Below the pieces are notes generated by a model. It ran no database searches and was not told the DNA's origin. It saw nothing but the letters and a program-made list of their open reading frames with translations. This document shows, piece by piece, positions 36,223 through 45,144 of a DNA stretch of 64,000 bases. Location: positions 1 through 64,000 of the forward strand of contig ONAG01000008.1 in assembly GCA_900315745.1 (NCBI GenBank). Direction: 5' to 3'. The translations under genes were made by a program, and so were the position numbers. This DNA comes from an uncultured Prevotellaceae bacterium (GTDB lineage Bacteria > Bacteroidota > Bacteroidia > Bacteroidales > Bacteroidaceae). How positions within the stretch are numbered: the first letter of the stretch is position 1; each line of letters opens with the position of its first letter.

Positions 36223-37623
36223 ATGAAAACAATTTGCTTATACTTTGAGATTCACCAAATAATACATCTCAAGCGTTATCGGTTCTTCGACATTGGTACC
36301 GACCATTACTATTACGACGATTACGAGAACGAGCGTTCCATCACCGACATTGCAAACCGTTCTTATATTCCTGCGCTCTCTGCCATACAGGAGATGATTG
36401 AACGTCATGGAGACTATTTCAAGGTGGCTTTCTCCCTTTCAGGAACAGGCATTGAGCAACTTGAGATGCACGCTCCACAAGTGCTCGAAAAACTTCAGGA
36501 ACTTGCAAAGACTGGATGCGTGGAATTCCTTGCCGAACCTTATTCACATGGATTGGCTGCACTTGCCAACGAGGCATCCTTCGAGCGTGATGTGAAAAAG
36601 CAGGTAGTGAAGATCAAGGAGTATTTCGGACAAGAGCCACAGGTGCTCCGCAACTCTTCGCTCATCTATAGCGACGACATTGGCGGACAGGCTGCTGCCA
36701 TGGGATTCAAGGGTATGCTCACTGAAGGTGCAAAACATGTACTCGGATGGAAGTCGCCTCACTATGTTTACAACTGCGCCATTGCTCCTAACCTGAAACT
36801 CTTGCTGCGTGACGTCACTTTAAGCGACGATATCTCATTGAGATTCAACAACAGCGAATGGGAAGGATACCCACTCTTTGCAGACAACTACATCGACCGC
36901 ATCGCCAACTTCCCCGAGGAGGAACAGGTCATCAACATCTTCATGGAGCTTTCAGCTCTTGGCATCGCTCAACCGCTTTCAAGCAACATCCTTGAGTTCC
37001 TCAAGGCTCTGCCAGGATGTGCCAAGGAGAAGGGCATCACATTCTCCACTCCCACCGAGATATGCATGAAGATGAAGAGTGTGGGCAACCTCGACGTGCC
37101 CGACACACTGTCATGGGTTGACGAAGAGCGCGACGTTAGCTGCTGGCTCGGAAACCCGATGCAGCGCGAGGCTTTCAACAAGCTGTATAGCATCGCCGAC
37201 CGCCTGCGCATCGCCGACGACCCAAGAATCAATCAAGACTGGGATTATCTGCAGGCATCCAACAACTTCAGGTTCATGACGACAAAGGCTTCCAACGTAG
37301 GGCTTGACAGAGGCATCTACAGCACACCATTCGATGCCTTCACCAACTACATGAACATCCTTGGCGACTTCATCAACAGGGTGAACAACCTTTATCCTGA
37401 GTCTATCGACAATGATGAGCTTGACGCTTTGCTCACCACCATCAAGAACCAGGGTGATGAAATAGAGCGCAAGGACAAGGAAATCACTCGCCTGCAAGCC
37501 AAGTTGGAGAAAATGCAGAAGGAAGAGGACAAACTCAAGGCAAAGCTTGACAAGGCAAAGGATGCTCCTGCAAAGAAAGCTCCTGCAAAGAAAGCCCCAG
37601 CAAAGGCAGCAAAGAAAGAATAG
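36223..37623 (+). CDS. GH57 family alpha-glucan hydrolase or branching-type enzyme
   Basis: The 466-residue GH57 protein has the first conserved region EIHQIIHLKRYR and the nucleophile region VEFLAEPYSHG with Glu105. It also has an NSSLIYSDDIGGQAAAMG segment, with Asp151/152 near the acid region. GH57 includes alpha-amylases, 4-alpha-glucanotransferases and branching enzymes, and the exact activity here is undecided. The last 60 residues are a coiled coil followed by a repetitive basic tail of AKKAP units, which may bind nucleic acid, polysaccharide or other proteins. It is the last gene of the glycogen operon and is followed by a terminator. Confidence 0.9.
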   Translation: MKTICLYFEIHQIIHLKRYRFFDIGTDHYYYDDYENERSITDIANRSYIPALSAIQEMIERHGDYFKVAFSLSGTGIEQLEMHAPQVLEKLQELAKTGCVEFLAEPYSHGLAALANEASFERDVKKQVVKIKEYFGQEPQVLRNSSLIYSDDIGGQAAAMGFKGMLTEGAKHVLGWKSPHYVYNCAIAPNLKLLLRDVTLSDDISLRFNNSEWEGYPLFADNYIDRIANFPEEEQVINIFMELSALGIAQPLSSNILEFLKALPGCAKEKGITFSTPTEICMKMKSVGNLDVPDTLSWVDEERDVSCWLGNPMQREAFNKLYSIADRLRIADDPRINQDWDYLQASNNFRFMTTKASNVGLDRGIYSTPFDAFTNYMNILGDFINRVNNLYPESIDNDELDALLTTIKNQGDEIERKDKEITRLQAKLEKMQKEEDKLKAKLDKAKDAPAKKAPAKKAPAKAAKKE

Positions 37624-37675
37624 CTGTTCCTGTCTTTACGATTGAAAATGGCTAAAAATGCCAATGATTCATATT

Positions 37676-37703
37676 GGGCGTGTCTGTATGGGCACGCCCT
37701 TTT
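37676..37703 (+). terminator. Terminator of the glycogen operon
   Basis: GGGCGTG (37676-37682) pairs with CACGCCC (37693-37699) around a 10-base loop, followed by TTTTATG and further T-rich sequence. It lies 53 bases after the GH57 stop. Confidence 0.8.
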
Positions 37704-37755
37704 ATGTCGTTTTTTTGTAGCCTTTCTTACAAAAGAAAAAAGTATGTAATCACCT

Positions 37756-37786
37756 CTTGCATTTCCAATGGTTTTTCGTATATTTG
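37756..37786 (+). promoter_or_regulatory. Promoter of the GH43 gene
   Basis: CTTG (37756-37759), 19 bases, TATATTTG (37779-37786), 25 bases before the ATG at 37812. Confidence 0.7.
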
Positions 37787-37811
37787 CAAAAACAATCAAA
37801 GTCAAATAATT

Positions 37812-39806
37812 ATGAATAGAAGTCAATCATTTTTACTTGCCATTTTCATGATGATAATGGCAACTGTGTCCGTCTCTGCTGCTGACAAGAAGGATGCCGT
37901 AAAGGTAGAGGAGGACCCCAATGAGATGGTGGCATACCTCTTCACCTATTTTAATAGCAACGCACCAGAAGACGAGCAAATCTGCTATGCCATCAGCGAC
38001 GATGGCTACAACTACACCCCACTCAACCATGGCAACCCGGTCATCACCAGCGACACCATCGCATTGACACAATGCGTGCGCGACCCGCATATCCTGAGAT
38101 GCGAGGATGGCAAGACTTTCTACATGGTTGCCACCGACATGCGTTCGAGCTTGGGATGGGCAAGCAATCGTGGCATGGTGCTCCTGAAATCTACAGACCT
38201 CATACATTGGCAGCACAGCACCGTCAATTTCCCCACCAAATACACTAAAGCTTGGAAGAACGTGACACGTGTGTGGGCGCCAGAGACCATCTACGACCAT
38301 CAGGCGGGAAAGTACATGGTGTTTTACTCCCTACGCACCAGCGACCGTGGCTCTTTCGACAAGATATATTATCAATATGCCAACAAGGACTTCACCGACT
38401 TGGAAGGGGAGCCGCGCTGGCTCTTCGATGCCGGCAATGCCACCATCGATGGTGACATAGTATATAATGAAGCCGACCAGCTCTACCACCTATTTTATAA
38501 ACAAGAGTCTGGACGTGGCATTTATCAGGCAGTAGCAAGGCAGCTCACCGACAGATGGAAGATGCTGGATGGACATGTGGAGCAAACCAACGAGGCTGTG
38601 GAAGGCGTAGGAGTATGCAAGGCAATCGATGGCAAGTCATGGATTATCATGTACGACTGCTATGGCAGCGGGCACTATCAGTTCTGTCGCTCGGAAGACC
38701 TCAAGACGTTCCAATTTGTGCAAAACACAGAGACCAAAGGTAAGTTCACTCCTCGCCATGGCACCATCATACCCATCACAAGGGCAGAGAAGGAACGGCT
38801 GCTGAAGGAGTTTGGCAACCACCGTCAGCCCATCCTGACGGGTTTCCACGCCGACCCCGAAGTGCTCTACAGCAACAAGACGAAGAAATACTATATCTAT
38901 AGCACAACCGATGGCACCCCGGGATGGGGAGGCCATGACTTCAGCGTGTTCTCAAGCACCGACTTGATAAACTGGACCGATGAGGGAAAGATGCTCGATG
39001 TGAGGGGTGACCAGGTGAAATGGGCAACAGGAAACGCATGGGCGCCATGCATCGAGGAGGTGAAGCAAAAAGATGGCTCTTACAAGTATTACTTCTATTT
39101 CTCCGCCCACAACCCGAAAAGCAACCGCAAGGAGATAGGTGTGGCGGTGAGTGATAGTCCTACAGGACCTTTCGTAGATTCGGGTGCGCCCATAATTACA
39201 GATGCCGACCGCCCCGAGGCGGCACATGGCGGACAGGCAATAGACGTGGATGTGTTTACCGACCCCAAAACAGGCAAGCATTATCTATATTGGGGTAATG
39301 GGTTCATGGCAGGAGCCGAACTAAACGCTGACATGCTGTCTGTGAAGAAAGAGACCATCACGCATCTCACGCCAGAGGGTGGCAACCTACAGACGTGGGC
39401 TTTCCGTGAGGGAGCATACGTGTTCTACCGCAAAGGCACCTATTACTTCATGTGGTCGGTGGATGACACAGGCAGTCCCAACTACCATGTGTGCTATGGC
39501 ACGGCGAAATCACCGCTCGGACCTATCCGCATCAACGAGAGCAACTACCTCGTAATCAAGCAGAAGCCCGAGGATAAGATTTATGGCACTGCCCATAATT
39601 CCATCCTGCAAATTCCTGGCAAGGATGAGTGGTACATTGTCTATCACCGCATCAACAAGAATTACGTAGATAGGAAATTTGGAGGTGGAGTGCCTGGCAC
39701 GCATCGTGAGGTGTGCATCGACAAACTAACTTTCGACAAAAAGGGCAACATCATCCCTGTCACGCCTACTCTCAACGGACCAGAGCCTTTGGCTACAAAG
39801 AAATAG
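37812..39806 (+). CDS. Secreted protein with two GH43-type five-bladed propeller domains
   Basis: I start at 37812 (664 residues), where MNRSQSFLLAIFMMIMATVSVSA is a signal peptide; the longer frame begins inside the upstream terminator. The first module (about 30-345) has VRDPHILRCEDGKTFYMVATD and VWAPETIYDH. The second (about 360-655) has GFHADPEVLYSNKTKKYYIYSTTDG, NAWAPCIEEV and HNSILQIPGKDEWYIVYHR. Each has the GH43 aspartate after strand one. GH43 enzymes are mostly beta-xylosidases and alpha-L-arabinofuranosidases. With the GH10 xylanase 105 bases downstream it suggests xylan or arabinoxylan degradation. Which module does what is not visible. Confidence 0.88.
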   Translation: MNRSQSFLLAIFMMIMATVSVSAADKKDAVKVEEDPNEMVAYLFTYFNSNAPEDEQICYAISDDGYNYTPLNHGNPVITSDTIALTQCVRDPHILRCEDGKTFYMVATDMRSSLGWASNRGMVLLKSTDLIHWQHSTVNFPTKYTKAWKNVTRVWAPETIYDHQAGKYMVFYSLRTSDRGSFDKIYYQYANKDFTDLEGEPRWLFDAGNATIDGDIVYNEADQLYHLFYKQESGRGIYQAVARQLTDRWKMLDGHVEQTNEAVEGVGVCKAIDGKSWIIMYDCYGSGHYQFCRSEDLKTFQFVQNTETKGKFTPRHGTIIPITRAEKERLLKEFGNHRQPILTGFHADPEVLYSNKTKKYYIYSTTDGTPGWGGHDFSVFSSTDLINWTDEGKMLDVRGDQVKWATGNAWAPCIEEVKQKDGSYKYYFYFSAHNPKSNRKEIGVAVSDSPTGPFVDSGAPIITDADRPEAAHGGQAIDVDVFTDPKTGKHYLYWGNGFMAGAELNADMLSVKKETITHLTPEGGNLQTWAFREGAYVFYRKGTYYFMWSVDDTGSPNYHVCYGTAKSPLGPIRINESNYLVIKQKPEDKIYGTAHNSILQIPGKDEWYIVYHRINKNYVDRKFGGGVPGTHREVCIDKLTFDKKGNIIPVTPTLNGPEPLATKK

Positions 39807-39880
39807 AACGCTTGGATTGTTTTCACCATCCAAAGAAGTACAATCTGCTCCTTATTGGTTATTAATTGAATTATTATTCG

Positions 39881-39888
39881 TACCTTTG
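39881..39888 (+). promoter_or_regulatory. Probable -7 element of the GH10 gene
   Basis: TACCTTTG fits the consensus, 23 bases before the ATG at 39912. The best upstream box (TTGG) is at 22 bases, so the -33 is weak. The GH10 gene may have its own promoter in addition to read-through from the GH43 gene. Confidence 0.55.
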
Positions 39889-39911
39889 CAGCAGCTAAAA
39901 GTAAACACATT

Positions 39912-42242
39912 ATGAAGAAATTTTGCTTGTTATTGTTTATAGCCAGTCTTGTCACCTCGACCATGGCACAGGAAAGATTCGAGTTGGGCAAACCAAACGA
40001 TAGCAACTACCGGTATCTGGATGAATACCAGGCTCTAAAGGAGTACATTGACTATTCCAAGTATCCCAATTTCAAACTTGGTGCCGGTACCACTGTCAAC
40101 GACTATCTTAACAATTCCTTGTTCAAGAACTTGATCAACAAGAACTTCACAGAGACTGTTGCCGGCAATGCCATGAAGATGGCGAGTTGCGTGGACGGCA
40201 ACGGCAACATGAATTTCAATACGGTTAAGAACTATGTGAATGCTGCCACCAAGGCTGGTCTGAACGTCTATGGCCACACCCTCGCATGGCACTCACAGCA
40301 GCCAAATGGTTGGCTGAGGAAGCTGCTTGCCGACAAGCCGGCGCCAGAACTTACTGACGGTGACGTTGATGTATGGAATCAGATTTACAGCAAGGACTTC
40401 CGTACAAACCAGAGCGTAGGTTGGAAGGCAGATGAGAACCAATATGCCTACACAATCAGTTTTGATGCTACGAATGGTATGCAGGTTCACACGACAAAAT
40501 CACAACAGTCGTGGGTGGTGCAGTTCCTTGCTGCCACAGATATCATAACCACAACGGGCAAGACCTACAAAATGACCATGACAGTGAAAGGCTCAAAGGC
40601 TGGTCGCCTGCATAGCAAACTTGGCGATTGGAATGGTGGCGCAAATGCAGACATTCCTTTCACAACAGAATGGAAGGATGTGGAAGTCAACTATAAGGCA
40701 ACGATGGCAAGCAATTTCCTGCTTCTCCAGTGTGGCGACTTCGTAGGTGACATCTATATCAAGAGCCTCAAGTTTGAAGAGCAGAAGAGGGGCAAGACCA
40801 TCAATGAGGAACGTCGCTGCCTCAAGGCACACGCTACAGCAAAGAAAAGCGAGACATGGGACAACCAGATGTGGCTGGTTCCTGGTTCATTCTCTTCTGG
40901 TGCAAATTATGTGTTCACAGCAGAAGTGCGTGCCGACAAGCCCGCATTTGCCTCTACACAGATCCACAACGCTCCAGGTTCATACGTAACCTATGAAGCG
41001 TTTGGCAACATCAATTTCACTACCGAGTGGAAGACCATAACTATCAGTGGCAAGTTCAGTGCTGCTGGTCAGAGCATTGCCTTGAACCTCAGTGAATTTG
41101 CTGACGAAAACAACTACTACTTTGACAACGTCAGTCTGAAGATTGGTGGCGTGGAGAAGATAAAGAATGGTGACTTTGAAGGTACTGATGTCAGTTCGTT
41201 CAGGGTTAAGGAAAATGGTGGTAGCGTTGTCGCTCCTACAATCATTGACAATCTTTCATACATCTATGTGCCATCCACCATCCCTCTGTCGCAGCAGGAG
41301 CGTCACGATACCCTCGTCTATGCCATGGACAAGTGGATCAAGGGCATGATGACCGCTTGTGAAGGCAAGGTCAAGGCATGGGACCTCGTCAACGAGGCAA
41401 TCTCTGGTGGCGGCAATGACGGTCAAGGCAACTACACATTGCAGCACTCAGAAGGGTATAATCCTAATGGCACATGGGACGTAGGCGGCGACGCTTTCTA
41501 CTGGCAGGATTTCATGGGCGACCTTGAATATGTCCGTCAGGCTTGTCGCCTCGCCCGCAAGTATGGTCCGGAGGACGTTGTGCTCTTCATCAACGACTAT
41601 AACCTTGAGTCAGATTGGGATCAGAACAAGAAGCTCAAGTCACTCATCAACTGGATCAAGAAGTGGGAGTCTGATGGGGTTACCAAGATTGACGGTATAG
41701 GCACTCAGATGCACATCTCATACTATGAGAATAGCGGCACACAGACAAGCAAGAAGAATGCCATCACCAATATGTTCAAGCTCATGGCGGCAACTGGCAA
41801 GTATGTCCGTGTCAGTGAAATGGATATGGGTTATGTCAATGCAAGTGGCAAGGATGTTCCTACAAGCAGCATGACCGAGACACAGCACAAGAATATGGCA
41901 AACTACTACGAGTGGATTCTCAAGGAGTACTTCCGTCTTGTGCCTCCAGCACAGCAATGGGGTATCTGCCAGTGGTGTCCTACCGACTCGCCCGCAAATA
42001 GTGGATGGCGCGCCAATACTCCAGTAGGCATCTGGGACCTCAACTACTACCGCAAGCATGTCTATGCTGGTTTCGTACGTGGTCTCGGTGGTGTCAGTGG
42101 CATTGAGAAGGTGGAGACTGACAAGTCTATCGACACTTCAAAAGGCATCTACAATCTCAATGGTGTGCGCATGCAAGCAACATCACTCGACGATCTCCCA
42201 TCTGGCATCTACATCGTTAACGGCAAGAAAGTGGTCAAGTAG
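39912..42242 (+). CDS. GH10 endo-1,4-beta-xylanase with inserted carbohydrate-binding modules and T9SS-like tail
   Basis: The 776-residue enzyme has a signal peptide, then the first part of the GH10 barrel (about 30-140, including GHTLAWHSQQPNGWL). Two beta-sandwich modules resembling CBM4/9 type domains (about 145-300 and 300-440) interrupt the barrel, which resumes to about 725. The catalytic acid is Glu495 in WDLVNEA and the nucleophile is Glu636 in RVSEMDMG. A CBM insertion in GH10 is known from Prevotella xylanases. The last 45 residues (KGIYNLNGVRM to YIVNGKKVVK) look like a type IX sorting domain, implying export by SprA. It follows the GH43 gene. Confidence 0.93.
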   Translation: MKKFCLLLFIASLVTSTMAQERFELGKPNDSNYRYLDEYQALKEYIDYSKYPNFKLGAGTTVNDYLNNSLFKNLINKNFTETVAGNAMKMASCVDGNGNMNFNTVKNYVNAATKAGLNVYGHTLAWHSQQPNGWLRKLLADKPAPELTDGDVDVWNQIYSKDFRTNQSVGWKADENQYAYTISFDATNGMQVHTTKSQQSWVVQFLAATDIITTTGKTYKMTMTVKGSKAGRLHSKLGDWNGGANADIPFTTEWKDVEVNYKATMASNFLLLQCGDFVGDIYIKSLKFEEQKRGKTINEERRCLKAHATAKKSETWDNQMWLVPGSFSSGANYVFTAEVRADKPAFASTQIHNAPGSYVTYEAFGNINFTTEWKTITISGKFSAAGQSIALNLSEFADENNYYFDNVSLKIGGVEKIKNGDFEGTDVSSFRVKENGGSVVAPTIIDNLSYIYVPSTIPLSQQERHDTLVYAMDKWIKGMMTACEGKVKAWDLVNEAISGGGNDGQGNYTLQHSEGYNPNGTWDVGGDAFYWQDFMGDLEYVRQACRLARKYGPEDVVLFINDYNLESDWDQNKKLKSLINWIKKWESDGVTKIDGIGTQMHISYYENSGTQTSKKNAITNMFKLMAATGKYVRVSEMDMGYVNASGKDVPTSSMTETQHKNMANYYEWILKEYFRLVPPAQQWGICQWCPTDSPANSGWRANTPVGIWDLNYYRKHVYAGFVRGLGGVSGIEKVETDKSIDTSKGIYNLNGVRMQATSLDDLPSGIYIVNGKKVVK

Positions 42243-42299
42243 AATTTGAACGCATTTCTGCCGATTCGCTCGACGAAGCTGTTTGGAGCGTTATAACAA

Positions 42300-42337
42300 A
42301 AATGAGGATGTGTCAAATAATAGGCACATCCTCATTT
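42300..42337. terminator. Bidirectional terminator between GH10 and AAA ATPase genes
   Basis: A 15-bp stem (42300-42314 with 42323-42337, one wobble pair) has an 8-base loop. It is followed by GTTTTG on the plus strand and TTTTTG on the minus strand. It lies between convergent genes ending at 42242 and 42361. Confidence 0.8.
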
Positions 42338-42360
42338 GTTTTGGTCATGCTGAATGAGAA

Positions 42361-43482
42361 TCACATTTTACTCAACCATTTGCCGAAGAATTTGTCATAG
42401 ACCTCATAAGTCCCTTGATGATGGGTAAGCAACTGCTTCGTCACTAAGATCGACATGGATTTCTGGACACTGCTGGAGGATGTGAGATGATGCTTTTTGA
42501 CAAATGCCCCACTTGTTATATGCGTGGCCTTCCTTTCTTTTCCAACAGCAAGAAGGAGGTCTCTTTGTCGGATGGTGAGTTGGTACATGGTGTCTTTATA
42601 AGCTTCCTCGTTCTGTTGTATTATTTCTTGTTCCGCCTTTTCTACGTCTTCCAAGGTAGCTTTGCCTTCAGATGTTGTCATTGAAAAAAGTTGATTGAAC
42701 ATCTTTTGTAAATACCAAGTCGTTCCATCGAAGCGGTCGTAGATTTCTTTGACAACCCCTTTTTCAATGGTCTTGCCGTATTGGTTGAAAAGTCTTTCTG
42801 CAAACTCCTCATACTTTTGCAATGCCACAGGCTTTAGAAATAACATGGACACACTTTGGTAGAAAGGACGAGACGGAGAAGAGAACATTTCACTCATCAT
42901 GTGCTGTTGCGAGCCTGAAAAGATGAAGGTGGCATTGCGACAACCTTGTACATGGGTGCGTAGTAGTGCTTCTATATTGTCTTCTGGATAATTGGAAATG
43001 GTCTGGAACTCATCGATAGCAACAATGCAGGGCCTGTCGGCTGAATGAAGATAACTGAAGATCTCTTCAAGGGTGAATGTGGCAGACTTGATGTCACCTA
43101 TACACAAATTCCAACTTGGATTGCCTTGCCCGTCGAATGATATCCCGGTTCGTAGTGAAGTCACTATTTGTAGAAAACGGTCGATAGCTGCCTGACCTTT
43201 GTTCTTCAAGCGCTTGATGATATGATGCCCCAATTGATATACAAAATCCTGCAGATTCTTTGTCGCATAGATGTCTATCAAAAAAGTGTAATAATTGCCT
43301 ATCAGTTCTGGTTGTGAGAAACAGTGCAGGATGAGACCCGTTTTGCCCATGCGGCGTGGTGATATCAAGGCAATGTGATTGCCGTTCACCAATTGAGAGA
43401 TCATTTGGCGCGTCTCTTTCTGACGATCACAAAAATAATCGGCAGACTCATATCCGAAAGTAGTGAATGGGTTGATGAGCAT
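42361..43482 (-). CDS. AAA/STAND-type ATPase (ATPase_2 family), function unknown
   Basis: The 373-residue cytoplasmic protein has Walker A ISPRRMGKTGL near residues 40-50 and Walker B PCIVAIDEFQTI near 150-161. An FSGSQQHMM sensor-like segment follows, and the C-terminal winged-helix region (about 300-370) contains SGAFVKKHHLTSSSSVQKSM. This is the prokaryotic ATPase_2 family, common in Bacteroidetes and archaea and rarely characterised. It stands alone, convergent with the GH10 gene and divergent from the polysaccharide locus. Its promoter abuts an array of TTATCC repeats. It might act on DNA or regulate neighbours, but nothing in the sequence proves this. Confidence 0.82.
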   Translation of the reverse strand: MLINPFTTFGYESADYFCDRQKETRQMISQLVNGNHIALISPRRMGKTGLILHCFSQPELIGNYYTFLIDIYATKNLQDFVYQLGHHIIKRLKNKGQAAIDRFLQIVTSLRTGISFDGQGNPSWNLCIGDIKSATFTLEEIFSYLHSADRPCIVAIDEFQTISNYPEDNIEALLRTHVQGCRNATFIFSGSQQHMMSEMFSSPSRPFYQSVSMLFLKPVALQKYEEFAERLFNQYGKTIEKGVVKEIYDRFDGTTWYLQKMFNQLFSMTTSEGKATLEDVEKAEQEIIQQNEEAYKDTMYQLTIRQRDLLLAVGKERKATHITSGAFVKKHHLTSSSSVQKSMSILVTKQLLTHHQGTYEVYDKFFGKWLSKM

Positions 43483-43509
43483 GATTGTAGTTCTTTATCT
43501 AAACATCAG

Positions 43510-43541
43510 CAAAGTTAGGGCATATAAATGAAATATGCAAA
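43510..43541 (-). promoter_or_regulatory. Promoter of the AAA ATPase gene
   Basis: On the minus strand TTTG (43541-43538), 20 bases, TAACTTTG (43517-43510), 28 bases upstream of the start. Confidence 0.7.
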
Positions 43542-43544
43542 TTT

Positions 43545-43604
43545 TTATCCAAAAAAGATTATCCAAAAAAGATTATCCAAAAAGGATAATCAAAAAAGGA
43601 TAAT
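43545..43604. repeat. TTATCC/GGATAA direct and inverted repeat array
   Basis: TTATCC occurs at 43545, 43559 and 43573 with a 14-base period (unit TTATCCAAAAAAGA). It then continues as GGATAAT at 43584 and 43598, again 14 bases apart. The centre is a palindrome, GATTATCC-AAAAA-GGATAATC (43571-43591). It lies between the divergent promoters of the AAA ATPase and the polysaccharide locus, just upstream of the ATPase -33 box. Confidence 0.8.
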
Positions 43605-43675
43605 ATAAAAGGATGAAAAATCCTTGGTTAAAGTGTAAACATCCTTGCTTTGGCATCAATAATTATCATATTTTT

Positions 43676-43706
43676 TTTGCTTCATTAAAAAAATATATTA
43701 TTTTTG
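43676..43706 (+). promoter_or_regulatory. Promoter of the GH28-SusC-SusD locus
   Basis: TTTG (43676-43679), 19 bases, TATTTTTG (43699-43706): full consensus, 36 bases before the ATG at 43743. No SusR, HTCS or ECF regulator gene of the usual kind is next to the locus. Confidence 0.8.
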
Positions 43707-43742
43707 CAGCACTAAACTTAAATCTTACAATTGAAAAACCTA

Positions 43743-45095
43743 ATGACACGATTCTTGTTGCTAAGCATCATGTTGCTGGTATCCCATTTTGTCAATTCCC
43801 AAGTTGTATATAAGGTTTCTGACTTTGGAGCTGTTGGAGATGGTGTTACCGACGATGCTTCCGCCATACAGAGAGCCATCGACAAATGCACTGCCGATGG
43901 GGGAGGAGTGGTGCTCCTGCCAGGAGGACACACCTACATGGCATCGCCTATACGGTTGAAGTCATATGTCAATCTCCATGTCGAAGCCTCTGCCACACTG
44001 AAGGCCATTCCCGATGAGGGGAAGTATCATCTCAGTGCCTTTGGCGCCAATGAGGGCGAGGGAATGATGTGGATATATGCCGAACATGCAGAGCGCATAT
44101 CCATCACTGGACAAGGCACAATACATGGAAACGGCATAGCCTTCATGGGTAAGGAACTTGAAGACTCCTATGAACTGAAACCTGTGACTACCTTCGACCC
44201 ACGTCCGCATGTTCTCACACTCATAGATGTAAAAGGTCTCGTTATACGCGACGTCACCATCTGCGAGGGCGCCTATTGGACGGTTCACCTCATAGGCTGC
44301 AATGATGCCGTCATCGAGGGCATCAACCTGCTCAACAACTTGAAAATACGCAATGGCGACGGCATCGACCTCGACCATTCGAGCAATGTAAGGATAGCCA
44401 ACTGCCACATCACCAGCGGCGACGATTGCATCTGCCTGAAAAACCGCAGAGAATTTGAACAGTATGGTTCTTGTCACGACATCGTGGTGACCAACTGCGT
44501 GATGACCAGTCGATCATGTGCCATAAAGATAGGGAGTGAGAACATGGATTCCATTTACAATGTGGTGTTCGACAACTGCATCATCACAGCCTCCAACCGT
44601 GGCCTTGGCATACAAAACAGAGATGAGGGAACGGTCACCGACGTGGTGTTCTCCAACATCATGCTGCAATGCCAACTGTGGTCGGATGTGTGGTGGGGAA
44701 AGGCGGAGCCCATCTACGTGACCTCCTACCCGCGTGCCAACGGCAACCACAAGGATGCCAACTGGCGCTTTCCAAAAGGGCAGATTGAAGGTAGATGCGG
44801 CGAGGTCAGCCGAATCTATTTCAACAATATCACTGCCACGAGCGAGAACGGTTGTTTCATTGGAGGTGACACGCCAGAAAAGGTCAACGACATACATTTC
44901 AACAATGTGAGGCTACATCTGAAGAGGGTGACGGATTACCCGACTGGAATCTACGACAAACGTCCATGTCGTGACGAAGGCTTCGTTCGCGACCATGTTT
45001 ATGGACTCTATGTGGAAAATGCCACCAATGTCACCACGACCGATTTCCAAGTCGATGCAGTACCAGGCATCGACTATGCCGCACCAAGGAATTGA
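43743..45095 (+). CDS. Secreted GH28 family glycoside hydrolase (polygalacturonase-like)
   Basis: I take the ATG at 43743 (450 residues); a TTG at 43731 would add four. A signal peptide (FLLLSIMLLVSHFVNS) is followed by the beta-helix start KVSDFGAVGDGVTDDASAIQ. The GH28 catalytic acids appear in NGDGIDLDHSSN and SGDDCICLK, and IKIGSE corresponds to the RIK region. The canonical GHG motif is not evident: the equivalent loop reads YGSCHD, so substrate may differ from plain homogalacturonan. It is the first gene of the locus, 49 bases before susC. A pectin-type role sits oddly with the mannosidases downstream. Confidence 0.85.
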   Translation: MTRFLLLSIMLLVSHFVNSQVVYKVSDFGAVGDGVTDDASAIQRAIDKCTADGGGVVLLPGGHTYMASPIRLKSYVNLHVEASATLKAIPDEGKYHLSAFGANEGEGMMWIYAEHAERISITGQGTIHGNGIAFMGKELEDSYELKPVTTFDPRPHVLTLIDVKGLVIRDVTICEGAYWTVHLIGCNDAVIEGINLLNNLKIRNGDGIDLDHSSNVRIANCHITSGDDCICLKNRREFEQYGSCHDIVVTNCVMTSRSCAIKIGSENMDSIYNVVFDNCIITASNRGLGIQNRDEGTVTDVVFSNIMLQCQLWSDVWWGKAEPIYVTSYPRANGNHKDANWRFPKGQIEGRCGEVSRIYFNNITATSENGCFIGGDTPEKVNDIHFNNVRLHLKRVTDYPTGIYDKRPCRDEGFVRDHVYGLYVENATNVTTTDFQVDAVPGIDYAAPRN

Positions 45096-45144
45096 CAGAC
45101 CAACACTATCAAAATATTTTATTTACTAACCAAAACAAGAGAAA

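Noticed and set aside
34949-36232. Long antisense frame opposite the GT4 gene (427 codons)
   Set aside because: The plus-strand GT4 has clear motifs and codon use; the antisense translation matches no family and is a shadow.
43545-43604. Repeat array considered as a CRISPR
   Set aside because: Units are only 14 bases, with no unique spacers and no cas genes.
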